This document shows positions 32,083-41,590 of a DNA stretch of 64,000 bases, in pieces; within the stretch, counting starts at the first letter, position 1, and each line of letters begins with the position of its first letter. The position numbers were made by a program, and so were the translations under genes. The stretch spans positions 1 to 64,000 of the forward strand of contig NZ_AULT01000005.1 in NCBI RefSeq assembly GCF_000422425.1, given 5' to 3'. Origin of the DNA: Oceanospirillum beijerinckii DSM 7166. Lineage in GTDB: Bacteria; Pseudomonadota; Gammaproteobacteria; Pseudomonadales; Halomonadaceae. The notes under the pieces are model-generated. The model did no database searches, had not been told where the DNA came from, and saw nothing but the letters and a program-made list of their open reading frames with translations.

Positions 32083-35000
32083 ATGGCAATTCAAAAGTCA
32101 ACTGATGCTTTTCAGATCGTTCAGACTGCTGGTGATACCTACCAAGGCAACGCTGCTGATCAGATTTATCAGATCTCTCCAACCCTGACTAGTGCTGGTG
32201 ATGTAATCACTATCATCGACCAAGGTGGTAGCAACACTATTGAGCTGGCAGGCGGTCTGACTATTGCTTCTAGCATCGTAACTTCTAACGAAGCACAGCT
32301 GGTACTGAGCAATGGCGCTATCATCAACATCCGTGGTGCTGATACCTTTACTTTCTCTGTAGGTGCTAACACAGCTGCAGGTCAGACAGGTGTTTCTAAG
32401 ACTTTCGCTGAGTTTGCAACTGATGTGCTGAGCGTAACTCTGCCGGCAGAAGGTGAAGCAGCAGTAACTTCTGATGCTGGTGCAACCATTGAAACGGGTG
32501 GTGCTGTTACTCCAACAGATCCAACAGATCCAACAGATCCAACAGATCCAACAGATCCGGTTGAAGGTGACACATTGACACTGACAGCAGACAATGATGA
32601 TATCGCGAACGGTACCGATAAGTCTGACTTGTTTGATGCGACTGCGCAGGGTTCCCTGCAGACGGGCGACATCCTGCTGGATAACTCCACGACAGATAAC
32701 GACGTACTGAATGCTACTGTGACTGGCGCAAGCGCTGAGCCTCGCATTCAGAATGTTGAAACCGTTAATATTACGGGTGAGTTTGTTACAGCTGGTATGG
32801 ATCTGGGTCTGTCCAGTGGCATTAACACTCTGACGGTAGATACTAAAGTTGCCGGTGGTACTGCTACTGTTACTGATGCAAGCTCTCTGAATGCAGCTGC
32901 AATCGTTGCGGGCGATAACATCAAGACTTTGAATGTAACATCACTGTCTTCTGGTACTCGTGACTCTGTTGCTGTTGATGCGAATGAAGCTAGTGCTGTC
33001 AATGTGACTGGTAGTGGTGGTCCTGATGTTTATGCCATTGAACTGGCTGAAGATGCAACGCTGACACTGTCTACGTTGACGTCTGCCGGTGATCAGATTG
33101 ATGTTGCTGTCGCTGGCGATGCAACTATTGATGCCGGTACTGGTGGCACTGATAATGGTGAGTTGGATCTGAATATTGCAGCGGATCAGGATGCTGAGAT
33201 TACTCTGAGTGATGCAGCAAAAATCAATGCTGAGAAAATGGCTCTGTCTGGTGCGGGTAACATCACACTGAAAGTTACTGATGGCGTAGCGTTGGCTCAG
33301 TCAACATCAGGCACTTATGATGGTACCGCCATCACTGATAGCTCCACTGGTACGACAACCGTTCAGGCAACTGCACTGGCAACTGGTGCAGACTTACGTC
33401 AAGCAGTGGTTGATGTGGTTGATGTGAATGGTGTTGCTGCTGCTACTACAGTTTTAACAATCAATCAGGCATCTGAGCTGCTGCTGTCTGGTGATGCTGA
33501 AGGCTTAACCATTGGCATTGATAACGCTGACAAAGATACTGCCTTTACCAAAGGTACTCTGAATGTCACTGTTGCAGATGCGCAAACCACAACAGGTCTG
33601 ACTACAGCTGCAACGGTTGAAACTCTGGTTATGAAGGCTGAAGCAGATAAAGATTCTGATACAGACCTGGATGACAACGGTGCACATGAGGCGACGTTAA
33701 TTGTTGCTAATGTTGCCTTGAACGCTGCAACGACTGCGCTGGTAGTTAATGGTGATGAAGCACTGAAACTGACCGCTGTTACTTTGGGTGCAGATGACCA
33801 GGTTGTAACCGCGTCTAATATGACGGCTGGCCTGAATGTGACGCTGGCAGGCGCTTTTGATGGTGTTGTTGTTGGTGGTCAGTCTAGCGATAGCATCACT
33901 ACAACACTGGGTAAGGTTTATGATATCCAGGGTGGTGATGGTAACGATACTATCAGCGTGAATGCTGCTGCTGCTGGTACCGAAGTACAGGGCGGTGCAG
34001 GTAACGATACAATTACATCGTCTGGTAATGCGATCAAAATTGATGCTGGTGCGGGTGATGATACGGTAACGGCTAAAGGTACGGCGGCTGGAGCAGAAGA
34101 AATCACTTTGGGTGAGGGCGCTGACAAGGTAAAAGTATCGGCCAATACATCAGGCACTGTTGTAAAAGACTTTGCACTTGGTACTGATACTGTTGTTCTG
34201 AATGGTGGCACCGCTACAGGTAATATCGATCTGACAGATGTTACTGTCACTGATGGCGCTTACATTATCGGTGATGCAGGTAAAACTGGTACTTTAGAAG
34301 CTGGCGAATGGGGTATTACCCTGGAGAACGGCGGCTCTAAACTGACTGCAACTGACCTGTCTGATTCTGTGCAGCTAAGTGGTGTGACAGCTCTTGATGC
34401 TTCTACCATCGTGGCTGGTAGCAAGGATGACAGCGTTTCTGTTGCTGCAGATGAAACAGCAACCATCACCACTGGTGCGGGTTCCGATAGTGTAACGGTT
34501 AACGTTGGTTCTACTGCTAAAACAACGGCTACAGTTAAAGACTTCACCGTGGGTGAAGATACAATCCATGTTTCAGGTACATCAGAAGCAGATCTGTCTC
34601 TGAACCTGAATAATGTAGCTGCCTCTAGTGGTATTTACACAATTGGTGGTAGTACAGCTACGAGTGGTGCCGCATTCAAGCTGGAAAATGGCGGCTCTAA
34701 CATCAACACTGAAGACAATCTGACTAGCATTGTTCAGCTATCTGGCTTTACTGCTGTTGGTACAACAAAAGCTGTGTCTGTAACAGGTGGTACATTCAGT
34801 GATAGTGTTACGCTGACCAGTAATAGTTCTGCAGGTCAGGTGACTTATAACTTCAGCAACAACGGTGGTGTCGATACAGTCACTCTGACCAATGCTGCTG
34901 GTGATGAGCGTCTGAACTTCAATAGCCTGACTGGCATTGATAGTGCGCAGGGTGTTGTTGAAAAAGCGGCAGATGCAGCTAAAACAGCTGATGCGACTGA

Positions 35001-36036
35001 TGGTGCAGTATACATCTTCGCTGATAGTGCAAATGGTGCTGGCAGCTCTAAGATCGCTACATTCGGCTTAGATATTGCGAACGGTTACACTCAGGATGTC
35101 GTTGATGCTGAAGTTGCTGCATTTATTGATGCTAATATGGGTGTGAGTGCCGGTGAGTCTTATGTTGTTATTATTAACGACACCTCAACTAGTGCTTATA
35201 ATAATAAAGGCAGTTATGCTAACCCAGGCGCTACGCATGATGCTTTTGCATACAAGGTAACCGGTAGTGCTGATGGCGTCCAGGTAGGTGATATTGAACT
35301 GATTGCTCATATTGATACTACCCCAACAAGTGATGTTGTTGATTCTAAAGACATCACGGGTGGTGCAGCATCAACAACATTTATTGTAAGTGATAATGGT
35401 GCTAACCCAGCCGTTGCGACGTCTCTGACTGGTCTTGATTCAAGCTTTACTACGGTTGACATTAACACTACCGCAGCTGTTGATCTGTCAAGCTCAACAC
35501 TGGCATCTTCTGGTCTGACTCTGGATCTGGATACTGCTACTACAGCGACTAACGTAACTCTGACTGCAGCTCAACTGAAGTCATTGTACGATACTACGAA
35601 TACTACTTATGGTACCCAGTTGGTTGCAGATTCTTCTGATAGTATTACAGTCAATACACTGAACGGTCAGACTGGTGTTGTTGGTACAGCTGCAGGTGAT
35701 ACTTTCGTATTTGCTAACACAGATACCGGTGTAACTATAACTGGCTTCGTTGCAGCGAACGACAGTATCCAGCTGGGTGGTACAACTGCAGCTGTAGCCC
35801 TAAATGTTGCAGGTATCGACGGTTCAGAAAACCTGATTTTAGATACTGCCACAAACTTGGGTGCTAATGCAGTATCTATTGGCGACCAGAGTGGAGGCTC
35901 TGCTGTTAACTGGGCGGTTGCTTCCGATACTGGAGAGATCTACTACGATGCAGATGGTGATTGGACTGGCGGCGTTGTACTGGTTGGTACGGTAACAGCT
36001 GATACTCTGACTGCAGCTGATTTTACTGTTGCCTGA
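32083..36036 (+). CDS. Giant secreted repeat protein with shared N-terminal module (S-layer/RTX-like)
   Basis: 1317 residues, no signal peptide. Residues 1 to about 140 are the module shared with the proteins at 45-46.7, 47.4 and 48.5 kb (ITIIDQGGSNTIEL, LVLSNGAIINIRGAD, LPAEGEAAVT). A (Pro-Thr-Asp) linker follows (about 144-158), then a long Thr/Ala/Asp-rich beta body with RTX-like motifs (GGDGNDTI, GGAGNDTI, GAGDDTV, about 618-660), and a C-terminal tail ending LVGTVTADTLTAADFTVA that resembles the end of the 28.1 kb protein. An AAAGGA site precedes the ATG. Codon bias suggests high expression. Probably a type I secretion substrate on the cell surface. Confidence 0.8.
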   Translation: MAIQKSTDAFQIVQTAGDTYQGNAADQIYQISPTLTSAGDVITIIDQGGSNTIELAGGLTIASSIVTSNEAQLVLSNGAIINIRGADTFTFSVGANTAAGQTGVSKTFAEFATDVLSVTLPAEGEAAVTSDAGATIETGGAVTPTDPTDPTDPTDPTDPVEGDTLTLTADNDDIANGTDKSDLFDATAQGSLQTGDILLDNSTTDNDVLNATVTGASAEPRIQNVETVNITGEFVTAGMDLGLSSGINTLTVDTKVAGGTATVTDASSLNAAAIVAGDNIKTLNVTSLSSGTRDSVAVDANEASAVNVTGSGGPDVYAIELAEDATLTLSTLTSAGDQIDVAVAGDATIDAGTGGTDNGELDLNIAADQDAEITLSDAAKINAEKMALSGAGNITLKVTDGVALAQSTSGTYDGTAITDSSTGTTTVQATALATGADLRQAVVDVVDVNGVAAATTVLTINQASELLLSGDAEGLTIGIDNADKDTAFTKGTLNVTVADAQTTTGLTTAATVETLVMKAEADKDSDTDLDDNGAHEATLIVANVALNAATTALVVNGDEALKLTAVTLGADDQVVTASNMTAGLNVTLAGAFDGVVVGGQSSDSITTTLGKVYDIQGGDGNDTISVNAAAAGTEVQGGAGNDTITSSGNAIKIDAGAGDDTVTAKGTAAGAEEITLGEGADKVKVSANTSGTVVKDFALGTDTVVLNGGTATGNIDLTDVTVTDGAYIIGDAGKTGTLEAGEWGITLENGGSKLTATDLSDSVQLSGVTALDASTIVAGSKDDSVSVAADETATITTGAGSDSVTVNVGSTAKTTATVKDFTVGEDTIHVSGTSEADLSLNLNNVAASSGIYTIGGSTATSGAAFKLENGGSNINTEDNLTSIVQLSGFTAVGTTKAVSVTGGTFSDSVTLTSNSSAGQVTYNFSNNGGVDTVTLTNAAGDERLNFNSLTGIDSAQGVVEKAADAAKTADATDGAVYIFADSANGAGSSKIATFGLDIANGYTQDVVDAEVAAFIDANMGVSAGESYVVIINDTSTSAYNNKGSYANPGATHDAFAYKVTGSADGVQVGDIELIAHIDTTPTSDVVDSKDITGGAASTTFIVSDNGANPAVATSLTGLDSSFTTVDINTTAAVDLSSSTLASSGLTLDLDTATTATNVTLTAAQLKSLYDTTNTTYGTQLVADSSDSITVNTLNGQTGVVGTAAGDTFVFANTDTGVTITGFVAANDSIQLGGTTAAVALNVAGIDGSENLILDTATNLGANAVSIGDQSGGSAVNWAVASDTGEIYYDADGDWTGGVVLVGTVTADTLTAADFTVA
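32512..32556 (+). repeat. 9-bp tandem repeat encoding Pro-Thr-Asp linker
   Basis: Five exact copies of CCAACAGAT, directly after the shared N-terminal module. Confidence 0.9.
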
Positions 36037-36101
36037 CGGACTGTCTTGCCTTGCTAATTTTTATTAGCAGGCTGCTCAAAATCGCCTATATGTAAGATGG
36101 T

Positions 36102-36145
36102 AGGCCCTATCGCATGTTTTTAACGTGATAGGGCCTTACTTTTTA
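36102..36145 (+). terminator. Rho-independent terminator after the second giant gene
   Basis: AGGCCCTATC (36102-36111) pairs perfectly with GATAGGGCCT (36127-36136), followed by TACTTTTT. A smaller hairpin GCTAAT-TTTT-ATTAGC lies just upstream at 36053-36068. Confidence 0.85.
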
Positions 36146-36274
36146 TAGTTTATTTACTCTCTCCTCTCTTTATTTTTAGATAATATACTTGCGTTATTAA
36201 GGCTCATTGACGTTGGGTATGGACTCTGCTCTGAGAGTTATAGCAGAATAAGTATTTTTTCAGAGAGGATAACC

Positions 36275-36520
36275 ATGAATGGCAATCAGGTTTTGCACAG
36301 GGCTTGGGATTAGCGGCACCCTGGAAGCTGGTTGATCAGCACCTGGATATATCCTCATCACCTCACCAGTTCATCTCACTATTGAAATCGATCGTGGCAG
36401 CCTGCTCCCCTGCACTGAATGTGGACTGACATGTCCCGCTCGTGACTATACAGAGCTGATTTGGCGACACTTAAACTTCTTCCAGCATCACTCAGCTATT
36501 AGTATGGCTACTCTGTTTGG
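36275..36520 (+). pseudogene. ISL3-family transposase remnant
   Basis: From the ATG at 36275 the reading must change frame repeatedly, but the pieces are recognisable: MNGNQVLHRA, then GLGLAAPWKLVDQHLDISSS, then (after a further frame change) HLTIEIDRGSLLPCTECG and ELIWRHLNFFQHH. The Cys-X2-Cys zinc motif and the WRHL-FFQ block are those of the N-terminus of ISL3 transposases. The catalytic domain is missing and no inverted repeats were identified. It is a decayed insertion sequence between the giant genes and the methyltransferase. Confidence 0.7.
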
Positions 36521-36723
36521 AATGCCTGTACTGTATTTCTTCATTATCATATTATTTGATATTCGTGGAGCCTTCATCCTGATAAGTAGCTCTTTCCCTG
36601 CTAATAAATTGTTCTTAATAAAAGCTCTTGGCTTACTTAATACGGTTGAAAATATCGGGGATAAAAAGACAGGGGTTAATGTTAGCCTCCTTAAATTAAC
36701 GAAGATATATAAGAGTAAATATA
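36521..36723. other. AT-rich spacer with no recognised gene
   Basis: Follows the ISL3 remnant. The open frame here lacks recognisable features and a good ribosome site. It may hold the methyltransferase promoter. Confidence 0.4.
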
Positions 36724-38247
36724 ATGACTGACTGGACGGCCGGTTACATGGCTGATATTGATTATACGTATGGGTACTACGCGGAGCTAAATCCGCAGCG
36801 AATCAAACTGGCATTTCTCTCTGCAGGGCTGCAGCCGCCTGATGTGCAGACGGCCTGTGAGCTTGGTTTTGGCCAGGGCGTGAGCATTAATCTTAACGCT
36901 GCCGCGTCGAACGTTCAGTGGTATGGTACCGATTTTAATCCTTCTCAGGCTCTGTTTGCACAGGAGTTGGCCGATGCGTCGGGTGCGCAGGCACATTTGT
37001 TTGACCAATCCTTTGAGCAATTCTGTCGGCGCGATGACTTACCACCGTTTGATTTTATTGCTTTGCATGGGATCTGGAGCTGGATCAATGATGAAAACCG
37101 CCAGATTATCGTAGAGTTTATTGAGCGTCAGCTGAAAGTGGGTGGAGTGTTGTATATCAGTTATAACACACAGCCAGGTTGGGCTTCGATGGTACCGATG
37201 CGTGAATTGTTAGCAGAGCACACTCGGGTATTGGGTGCGCCAGGGCATGCTATCGGTGGTCGTATTGATGATGCTCTTGAGTTTGCGACCAGGCTGCTCG
37301 ATACTGATCCGTTGTTTGCTAAAGCCAATCCCCTGGTTAAACAAAAGGTTGAGCAGCTGAAAAAAAAGAACAGAAACTACGTTGCCCACGAATACTTTAA
37401 CCATGACTGGGCTCCGATGAGTTTTACCCAGATGGCTGATTGGTTAGCACCGGCAAAACTGAACTTTGCCTGCTCTGCTAATTACCTGGACCATATTGAC
37501 ATTGTAAACTTGAGCCCAGAGCAACAGGCTTTGCTCGATAGTTTGCCTGAGGGGAATTATCGGCAGATGGTGCGTGATTTTATAATCAATCAGCCGTTCA
37601 GAAAGGACTACTGGGTTAAAGGGGGGCGCAAGCTGACAAGCCTGCAGCAGACCCAGCAGCTCAGGCAGCAAGCGGTTTTGCTTATTTCCTCTCCTGAATA
37701 TATGGATCTTAAGTTGAGCGGTATGCTGGGTCAGGCTGATTTGAACAAAGATGTTTACGAACCGTTTATTGAGCTGATGGGGGATTTTAAACCGCGTACC
37801 CTGGCTGAGATTGAAACTAGTTTACCGCAGCTTTCATTTAGCCAGATTCAACAGGCCGTGATGGTGTTAATTACCAAAAATGATCTGATGGCAGTTGCAG
37901 ATAACACTGGTGATGCCGGGCCCCCTTGTAGGGCGCTTAATCAGCACATCGCAAATTTATCTCACAGTATGAGTGAGTTTGAGTTTAATGCTTCACCTGT
38001 GGTTGGGGGCGGTTTTGCGTTGTCACGTTTTGAACAGTTGTTTATTCAGGCACGGCAGCAAGGGCATAAAACTCCGGCAGAATGGGCAAATGCAGTCTGG
38101 CCATTACTTGAAGCCCAGAACCAGCGATTGCTCAATGAGGGTAAGACTCTGGAAAATGCACAAGAAAATATTTCAATGCTGACCCGGCATGCAGAGATTC
38201 TGTCGCGGAAGTGGCCGCTGTTGAAAACCCTGGAACTGGTGGATTGA
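36724..38247 (+). CDS. SAM-dependent methyltransferase with regulatory domain (protein-lysine methyltransferase type)
   Basis: 507 residues. An N-terminal class I SAM fold has motif I ACELGFGQGVSINL (near residue 42), YGTDFNPSQA (near 67) and FIALHGIWSWI (near 105). A middle block (about 215-300) resembles the methyltransferase regulatory domain (MethyTransf_Reg), followed by a helical C-terminal part. This architecture is known from Rickettsia enzymes that methylate lysines of the outer-membrane protein OmpB. Its place next to two giant surface proteins suggests it methylates one of them before or during export; that is inference. No close operon partner. Confidence 0.75.
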   Translation: MTDWTAGYMADIDYTYGYYAELNPQRIKLAFLSAGLQPPDVQTACELGFGQGVSINLNAAASNVQWYGTDFNPSQALFAQELADASGAQAHLFDQSFEQFCRRDDLPPFDFIALHGIWSWINDENRQIIVEFIERQLKVGGVLYISYNTQPGWASMVPMRELLAEHTRVLGAPGHAIGGRIDDALEFATRLLDTDPLFAKANPLVKQKVEQLKKKNRNYVAHEYFNHDWAPMSFTQMADWLAPAKLNFACSANYLDHIDIVNLSPEQQALLDSLPEGNYRQMVRDFIINQPFRKDYWVKGGRKLTSLQQTQQLRQQAVLLISSPEYMDLKLSGMLGQADLNKDVYEPFIELMGDFKPRTLAEIETSLPQLSFSQIQQAVMVLITKNDLMAVADNTGDAGPPCRALNQHIANLSHSMSEFEFNASPVVGGGFALSRFEQLFIQARQQGHKTPAEWANAVWPLLEAQNQRLLNEGKTLENAQENISMLTRHAEILSRKWPLLKTLELVD

Positions 38248-38349
38248 TCTGACACCAAAAGCTAAAAACGTAGTAACTATTCAGCTGCCTGATCAAAAAT
38301 ATCGGGTAGCTGCCCACAAAACAAACGAAAAGAACAAACGACAACGAAA

Positions 38350-38428
38350 GGCAACGAAAAGGGACACCCACTTTAACTGACGAAAATAAAGGCAACGAAA
38401 AGGGACACCCACTTTAACTGACGAAAAT
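38350..38428 (+). repeat. Direct repeat, two 38-bp copies with GGACACCCACTTT core
   Basis: Identical 38-bp units at 38350-38387 and 38391-38428. The core AAGGGACACCCACTTTAACT recurs in degraded form at about 41407-41440 and 42271-42300. These belong to the dispersed repeats of the accessory patch, probably linked to the RAYT-type transposase at 39.4 kb. Confidence 0.8.
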
Positions 38429-38446
38429 TGGCAGCTGTTATGATGC

Positions 38447-38530
38447 AGGAGTGTTAAAAGGAGTGTTAAAAGGAGTGTTAAAAGGAGTGTTAAAAGGAGT
38501 GTTAAAAGGAGTGTTAAAAGGAGTGTTAAA
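38447..38530 (+). repeat. 12-bp tandem repeat, seven exact copies
   Basis: Unit AGGAGTGTTAAA repeated exactly seven times (84 bases), non-coding, running directly into another GGACACCCACTTTT repeat. There are no spacers, so it is not a CRISPR array. The copy number is probably variable. Confidence 0.9.
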
Positions 38531-38590
38531 AGGACACCCACTTTTAAAACCCCATCATATCAATTAGTTATCCTTTCTTTTGTGCTTTCT
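38529..38590 (+). repeat. Dispersed repeat of about 60 bp (three copies in the patch)
   Basis: Pattern GGACACCCACTTTT followed 15-20 bases later by ATACCAATTGGTTATCC-like sequence and a TTTCTGTGCT tail. Related copies start near 41353 and 42982. It lies immediately upstream of the first toxin gene. Confidence 0.6.
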
Positions 38591-38671
38591 CTAAGTGGAC
38601 GGCATCAATTTTAAAACCTCAGTGATGCTATTTTCCTTGCTATATTGTTTTTAAGTGGCCTGGGGGCTACA

Positions 38672-39004
38672 ATGGCCTACATGAGATATAAGGTCAGAAC
38701 CACACATCAATTTGATAAATGGCTCAAAAAGCAAAGTGACCGTCAAGCAGTTAGAGCTATTGCTATGCGTATTGCCAGGGTAGAACAAGGGAGCTTTGGT
38801 GATGTCGAACCTGTTGGTGAAGGTGTGAGCGAAATGCGTATTTTTATTGGTAAGAGTTATCGTATTTATTATGCAGTATTGGATGGGGTTGTAGTTTTAC
38901 TGCTCAACGGTGGAATCAAGAGTAATAAAAAGCAACAGCAATCAGATATCATCTTGGCTAAAAAATTATTTAGTGAGATAAAGGGGGAGAAATATGAACA
39001 ATGA
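38672..39004 (+). CDS. RelE/HigB-superfamily toxin (addiction module killer protein)
   Basis: About 110 residues with RTTHQFDKWLKKQSDRQA, MRIFIGKSYRIYYA and LLLNGGIKSNKKQQQSDI, the pattern of short RelE-fold toxins of the addiction module killer group, which cleave mRNA on the ribosome. An ATG at 38681 is an alternative start. The end overlaps the antitoxin gene by 11 bases, toxin first, as is usual for this group. Confidence 0.85.
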   Translation: MAYMRYKVRTTHQFDKWLKKQSDRQAVRAIAMRIARVEQGSFGDVEPVGEGVSEMRIFIGKSYRIYYAVLDGVVVLLLNGGIKSNKKQQQSDIILAKKLFSEIKGEKYEQ

Positions 39005-39275
39005 GGCTAAGCCTTTTAACCCATTTGATTATTTTGAAACTCAGGAAGAAATTAATGCTTACTTGGTTGAGTGTTTTCGTGATGAAGATCCTAGTCTGTT
39101 TGTGAATGCGTTGGGGCACCTGGCTAAACACCATGGTATGGCAGAGGTTGCTAAAGCTACAGGGTTAAATCGTGAAAGCTTGTATAAAGCTTTTAGCGGC
39201 AAGGTGCAACCAAAATGGGATACGGTCGCTAGGGTTATGCGTGCCCTGCATGTGGATATGACGGTGGTGGCTTAA
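38994..39275 (+). CDS. Antitoxin of the addiction-module antidote family (HTH)
   Basis: A 93-residue protein. The C-terminal two thirds form a helix-turn-helix (LAKHHGMAEVAKATGLNRESLYKAF), with the family ending ARVMRALHVDMTVVA. It pairs with the toxin just upstream, neutralises it and probably represses the pair. Overlap and shared direction support one operon. Confidence 0.85.
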   Translation: MNNEAKPFNPFDYFETQEEINAYLVECFRDEDPSLFVNALGHLAKHHGMAEVAKATGLNRESLYKAFSGKVQPKWDTVARVMRALHVDMTVVA

Positions 39276-39366
39276 CTGGCGTAATCCACTTTCAGGACTC
39301 CCATTCTTATTTGACCCAGCCTTCCCTTCTAATTTTCATCAAGACTAAAGGCAGCAAGACTAAAGG

Positions 39367-40188
39367 ATGAGTAACCACTACCATCTGGTGCTGCGGGTGG
39401 ATGCAAACCGTGCAGATGCTTGGAGTGATAACGAGGTGCTGGAGCGCTGGACACAGTTGTTTACCGGCCCGGATCTGGTGCGGCGGTATCGGCAAGACCC
39501 AACGGTGTTTGATCGCCCCATGCAGGCCAGAATCGCCCTTTATGTGCAGGAGTACCGTCAGCGGTTGCAGGATATCTCCTGGTTTATGCGGGTGTTGAAT
39601 GAGTCCATCGCTCGTATGGCTAATAAAGAGGATGGAGTTAAAGGCCGCTTCTGGGAAGGGCGGTTTAAAAGTCAGGCACTACTGGATGAACAGGCGATTA
39701 TTGCAGTGATGGCCTATGTGGATCTCAACCCCGTGCGGGCTGGGATGGCGGACTCTATACCGGCCTCGGACTATACCTCCGCCCAGCGCCGAATCACCGG
39801 GCAGACCGGCCCCAGTCTGACAGCTGATGATAACGCCGGTAAGCACACGTTAACCGGTACGCCACTGGCAGAACAGCCCTTAGCCTTGTTGATGCCCTTT
39901 GATCCCGGTGGCCAGCTAGCCAGTGGGATCCCCTTTTCGCTGACCGATTATCTGGAACTGGTGGACTACGTCGGGCGTGTGGTGCATCCTAATAAACGGG
40001 GTGTTATCCCTCCGCAAACCCCTAATCTGATGGCGCAACTGGGTTTAACCCATCAATGGGTGCAGGATCTGGCCGAAGGGCGCTGGCTGCAGGGGTTCGG
40101 CTGGGCCATCGGCACCGCACAACACTTGAAACAAGCCCGCCCGCAGCGAATGAAAGGCATGGGTAAAGCCTGTGCACTGGTGGCTTAG
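39367..40188 (+). CDS. REP-associated tyrosine transposase (RAYT/Y1), N-terminally truncated
   Basis: Opens with MSNHYHLVLRVDANRAD, which is the internal His-X-His (HUH) block of the family. Relatives have about 60-80 residues before it, so the gene has lost its 5' end. The central part (residues about 60-140) has RVLNESIARMANKEDGVKGRFWEGRFKSQALLDEQA and AYVDLNPVRAGMA. RAYTs mobilise or maintain REP-like repeats. Short GGACACCCAC repeats crowd the flanks here. Probably inactive, though the frame is intact. Confidence 0.8.
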   Translation: MSNHYHLVLRVDANRADAWSDNEVLERWTQLFTGPDLVRRYRQDPTVFDRPMQARIALYVQEYRQRLQDISWFMRVLNESIARMANKEDGVKGRFWEGRFKSQALLDEQAIIAVMAYVDLNPVRAGMADSIPASDYTSAQRRITGQTGPSLTADDNAGKHTLTGTPLAEQPLALLMPFDPGGQLASGIPFSLTDYLELVDYVGRVVHPNKRGVIPPQTPNLMAQLGLTHQWVQDLAEGRWLQGFGWAIGTAQHLKQARPQRMKGMGKACALVA

Positions 40189-40203
40189 GGGAGGGAATTT
40201 AAA

Positions 40204-40909
40204 ATGACCGCCAAACATCACGATACCGGCTATAAAGAAAAACAGTCCGCTTACCCCAGGTCAGGGGTTACCTCCTGTCTTTCCGGTGGTGCTGTACAAC
40301 GGTTCCCGCCGCTGGAGCGCCCAGCAGGATATCTATCAGATGATCCAACCGGAACCGCCGTCTTTTCTGCGTGTCTACCAACCCCAGCTGCGCTATTATC
40401 TGGTGGATGAAGGGGCGTACACCGATGAAGAACTGGGGTTAACCCCAACTCCATTGAGTGCGCTCTTCAGCGTGGAAAATGCCGGAGACAGCTGGGCCAC
40501 GTTACAACGGGCTGTGGATCGTGTGGTGGCTATTATTCAGGCTGATCCCAATAAAGAACGGATCGACCGCGTGATTACCCGCTGGATTAAACGACACCTC
40601 AATCGCTTGAGCGCCGAGGTTAACCTGGAACAGCTCAACAGCTTAATCGAGGATAAAGATATGTTAGCCGAGAACTTAGAAAATCTGGTGAAGAAAGAAC
40701 GCCTGCAAGGCATCGAACAAGGGATACAGCAAGGGATGCAGCAAGGCTACCAAAAAGCTCAGGCTGAAGTGGAAGCGGCTGAGAAGCGCATGATCCGAAC
40801 CGTGATCAATATGCTGCAAGCGGGCTTATCCGATGATCAGGTGGTCGCCATTGCAGATATTACACCGGAAGAACTGAAGGCCATTAAAGCGCAGCAGTCT
40901 CAGCATTGA
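40204..40909 (+). pseudogene. Rpn-family recombination-promoting nuclease (transposase_31), deleted and frameshifted
   Basis: The 5' end encodes MTAKHHDTGYKE, the Rpn start, then the frame is lost near 40255. The remainder, in another frame from 40286, reads VVLYNGSRRWSAQQDIYQMI and runs to a C-terminus with the (Ile-Gln-Gln-Gly) repeat and an IADITPEELKAIKAQ tail. Roughly 100 residues including the PD-(D/E)XK catalytic core are missing. Its 3' half from 40463 is duplicated at 42308. Confidence 0.8.
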
Positions 40910-41115
40910 TTGAGAATAAAGATATGTTAGCTGAGAACTTAGAAAACCTAGAAGAAAACACTAAAGGGACATATATGGACACCTCGCCAATGTCCAGCCG
41001 TTTGACGTCATGAATTACACTCAGTCTATCTGATCTGGCTTCCTGAAGAATAGATGGCACTTGTACATATATCCAAAAAGACTAAAAAAGACACCCACTT
41101 TTATAGCCCTTTTAT
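40463..41115 (+). repeat. Large direct repeat, copy 1 (653 bp)
   Basis: Nearly identical to 42308-43007. It covers the 3' half of an Rpn gene, its downstream spacer and the run-up to the DUF2442 start. The copies differ mainly in a 12-bp repeat (two IQQG-type units here, six in copy 2) and a one-base deletion in copy 2. It encloses the second toxin-antitoxin pair with its partner copy. Confidence 0.85.
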
Positions 41116-41374
41116 GAAATTACATTCTTTTGAGCATAAAAATAACTACACCTTTATCTTAGGGTTTGCAGATCATAGCTTTATAGAAGCTGACCTGTCT
41201 CCTTTGTTAAAGGCTTATGTCGAGCCCTCAGCTATTAATACCGCGAAAATAGATTCTGAATGGGGTTGTCTGATCTTTAATGATGGTATGGTAGATATTG
41301 AACCCAGGACACTATACAAGTTTGCTGTAGAGCAAGGGGTCTACCACCCAGATAAAAAGGACACCCATTTCTAA
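41114..41374 (+). CDS. DUF2442-domain protein
   Basis: An 86-residue protein beginning MKLHSFEHKNNYTFILGFAD, with EWGCLIFNDGMVDIEPRTLYKFA at the end, the pattern of DUF2442. The ATG at 41114 fits the family; the in-frame extension to 41054 derives from the repeat. Members usually stand beside a DUF4160 protein in toxin-antitoxin-like pairs. No partner is present, since the upstream flank has been replaced by the large direct repeat. Confidence 0.75.
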   Translation: MKLHSFEHKNNYTFILGFADHSFIEADLSPLLKAYVEPSAINTAKIDSEWGCLIFNDGMVDIEPRTLYKFAVEQGVYHPDKKDTHF

Positions 41375-41561
41375 AATTATTTTATACCAATTGGTTATCC
41401 TATTTCTGTGCTAAAAGGGTACCCACTTTAACTGGCAGTACCCCTCAATCCCCGTCTATCTTTCAATTATCCCCTCAACATCGGATCAGGAGGTCAGGAT
41501 GACCAAGCCCCGCTGTGAACGGATCTGTCTTACAGCTACACTGGTGTGACTCTCTTGTTCT

Positions 41562-41582
41562 TTATCCGCTTCTAGCGGATAA
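41562..41582 (+). promoter_or_regulatory. Palindrome upstream of the second toxin gene, likely autorepressor operator
   Basis: TTATCCGCT (41562-41570), TCT, AGCGGATAA (41574-41582): perfect nine-base arms, ending 8 bases before the toxin ATG. Toxin-antitoxin operons are typically repressed by the antitoxin at such sites. Confidence 0.6.
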
Positions 41583-41590
41583 TCTTTGGC

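Noticed and set aside
36504-36731. 75-codon ORF before the methyltransferase
   Set aside because: It begins inside the ISL3 remnant and overlaps the methyltransferase start; composition is not protein-like.
38447-38530. CRISPR array
   Set aside because: Period 12 with no spacers and no cas genes.
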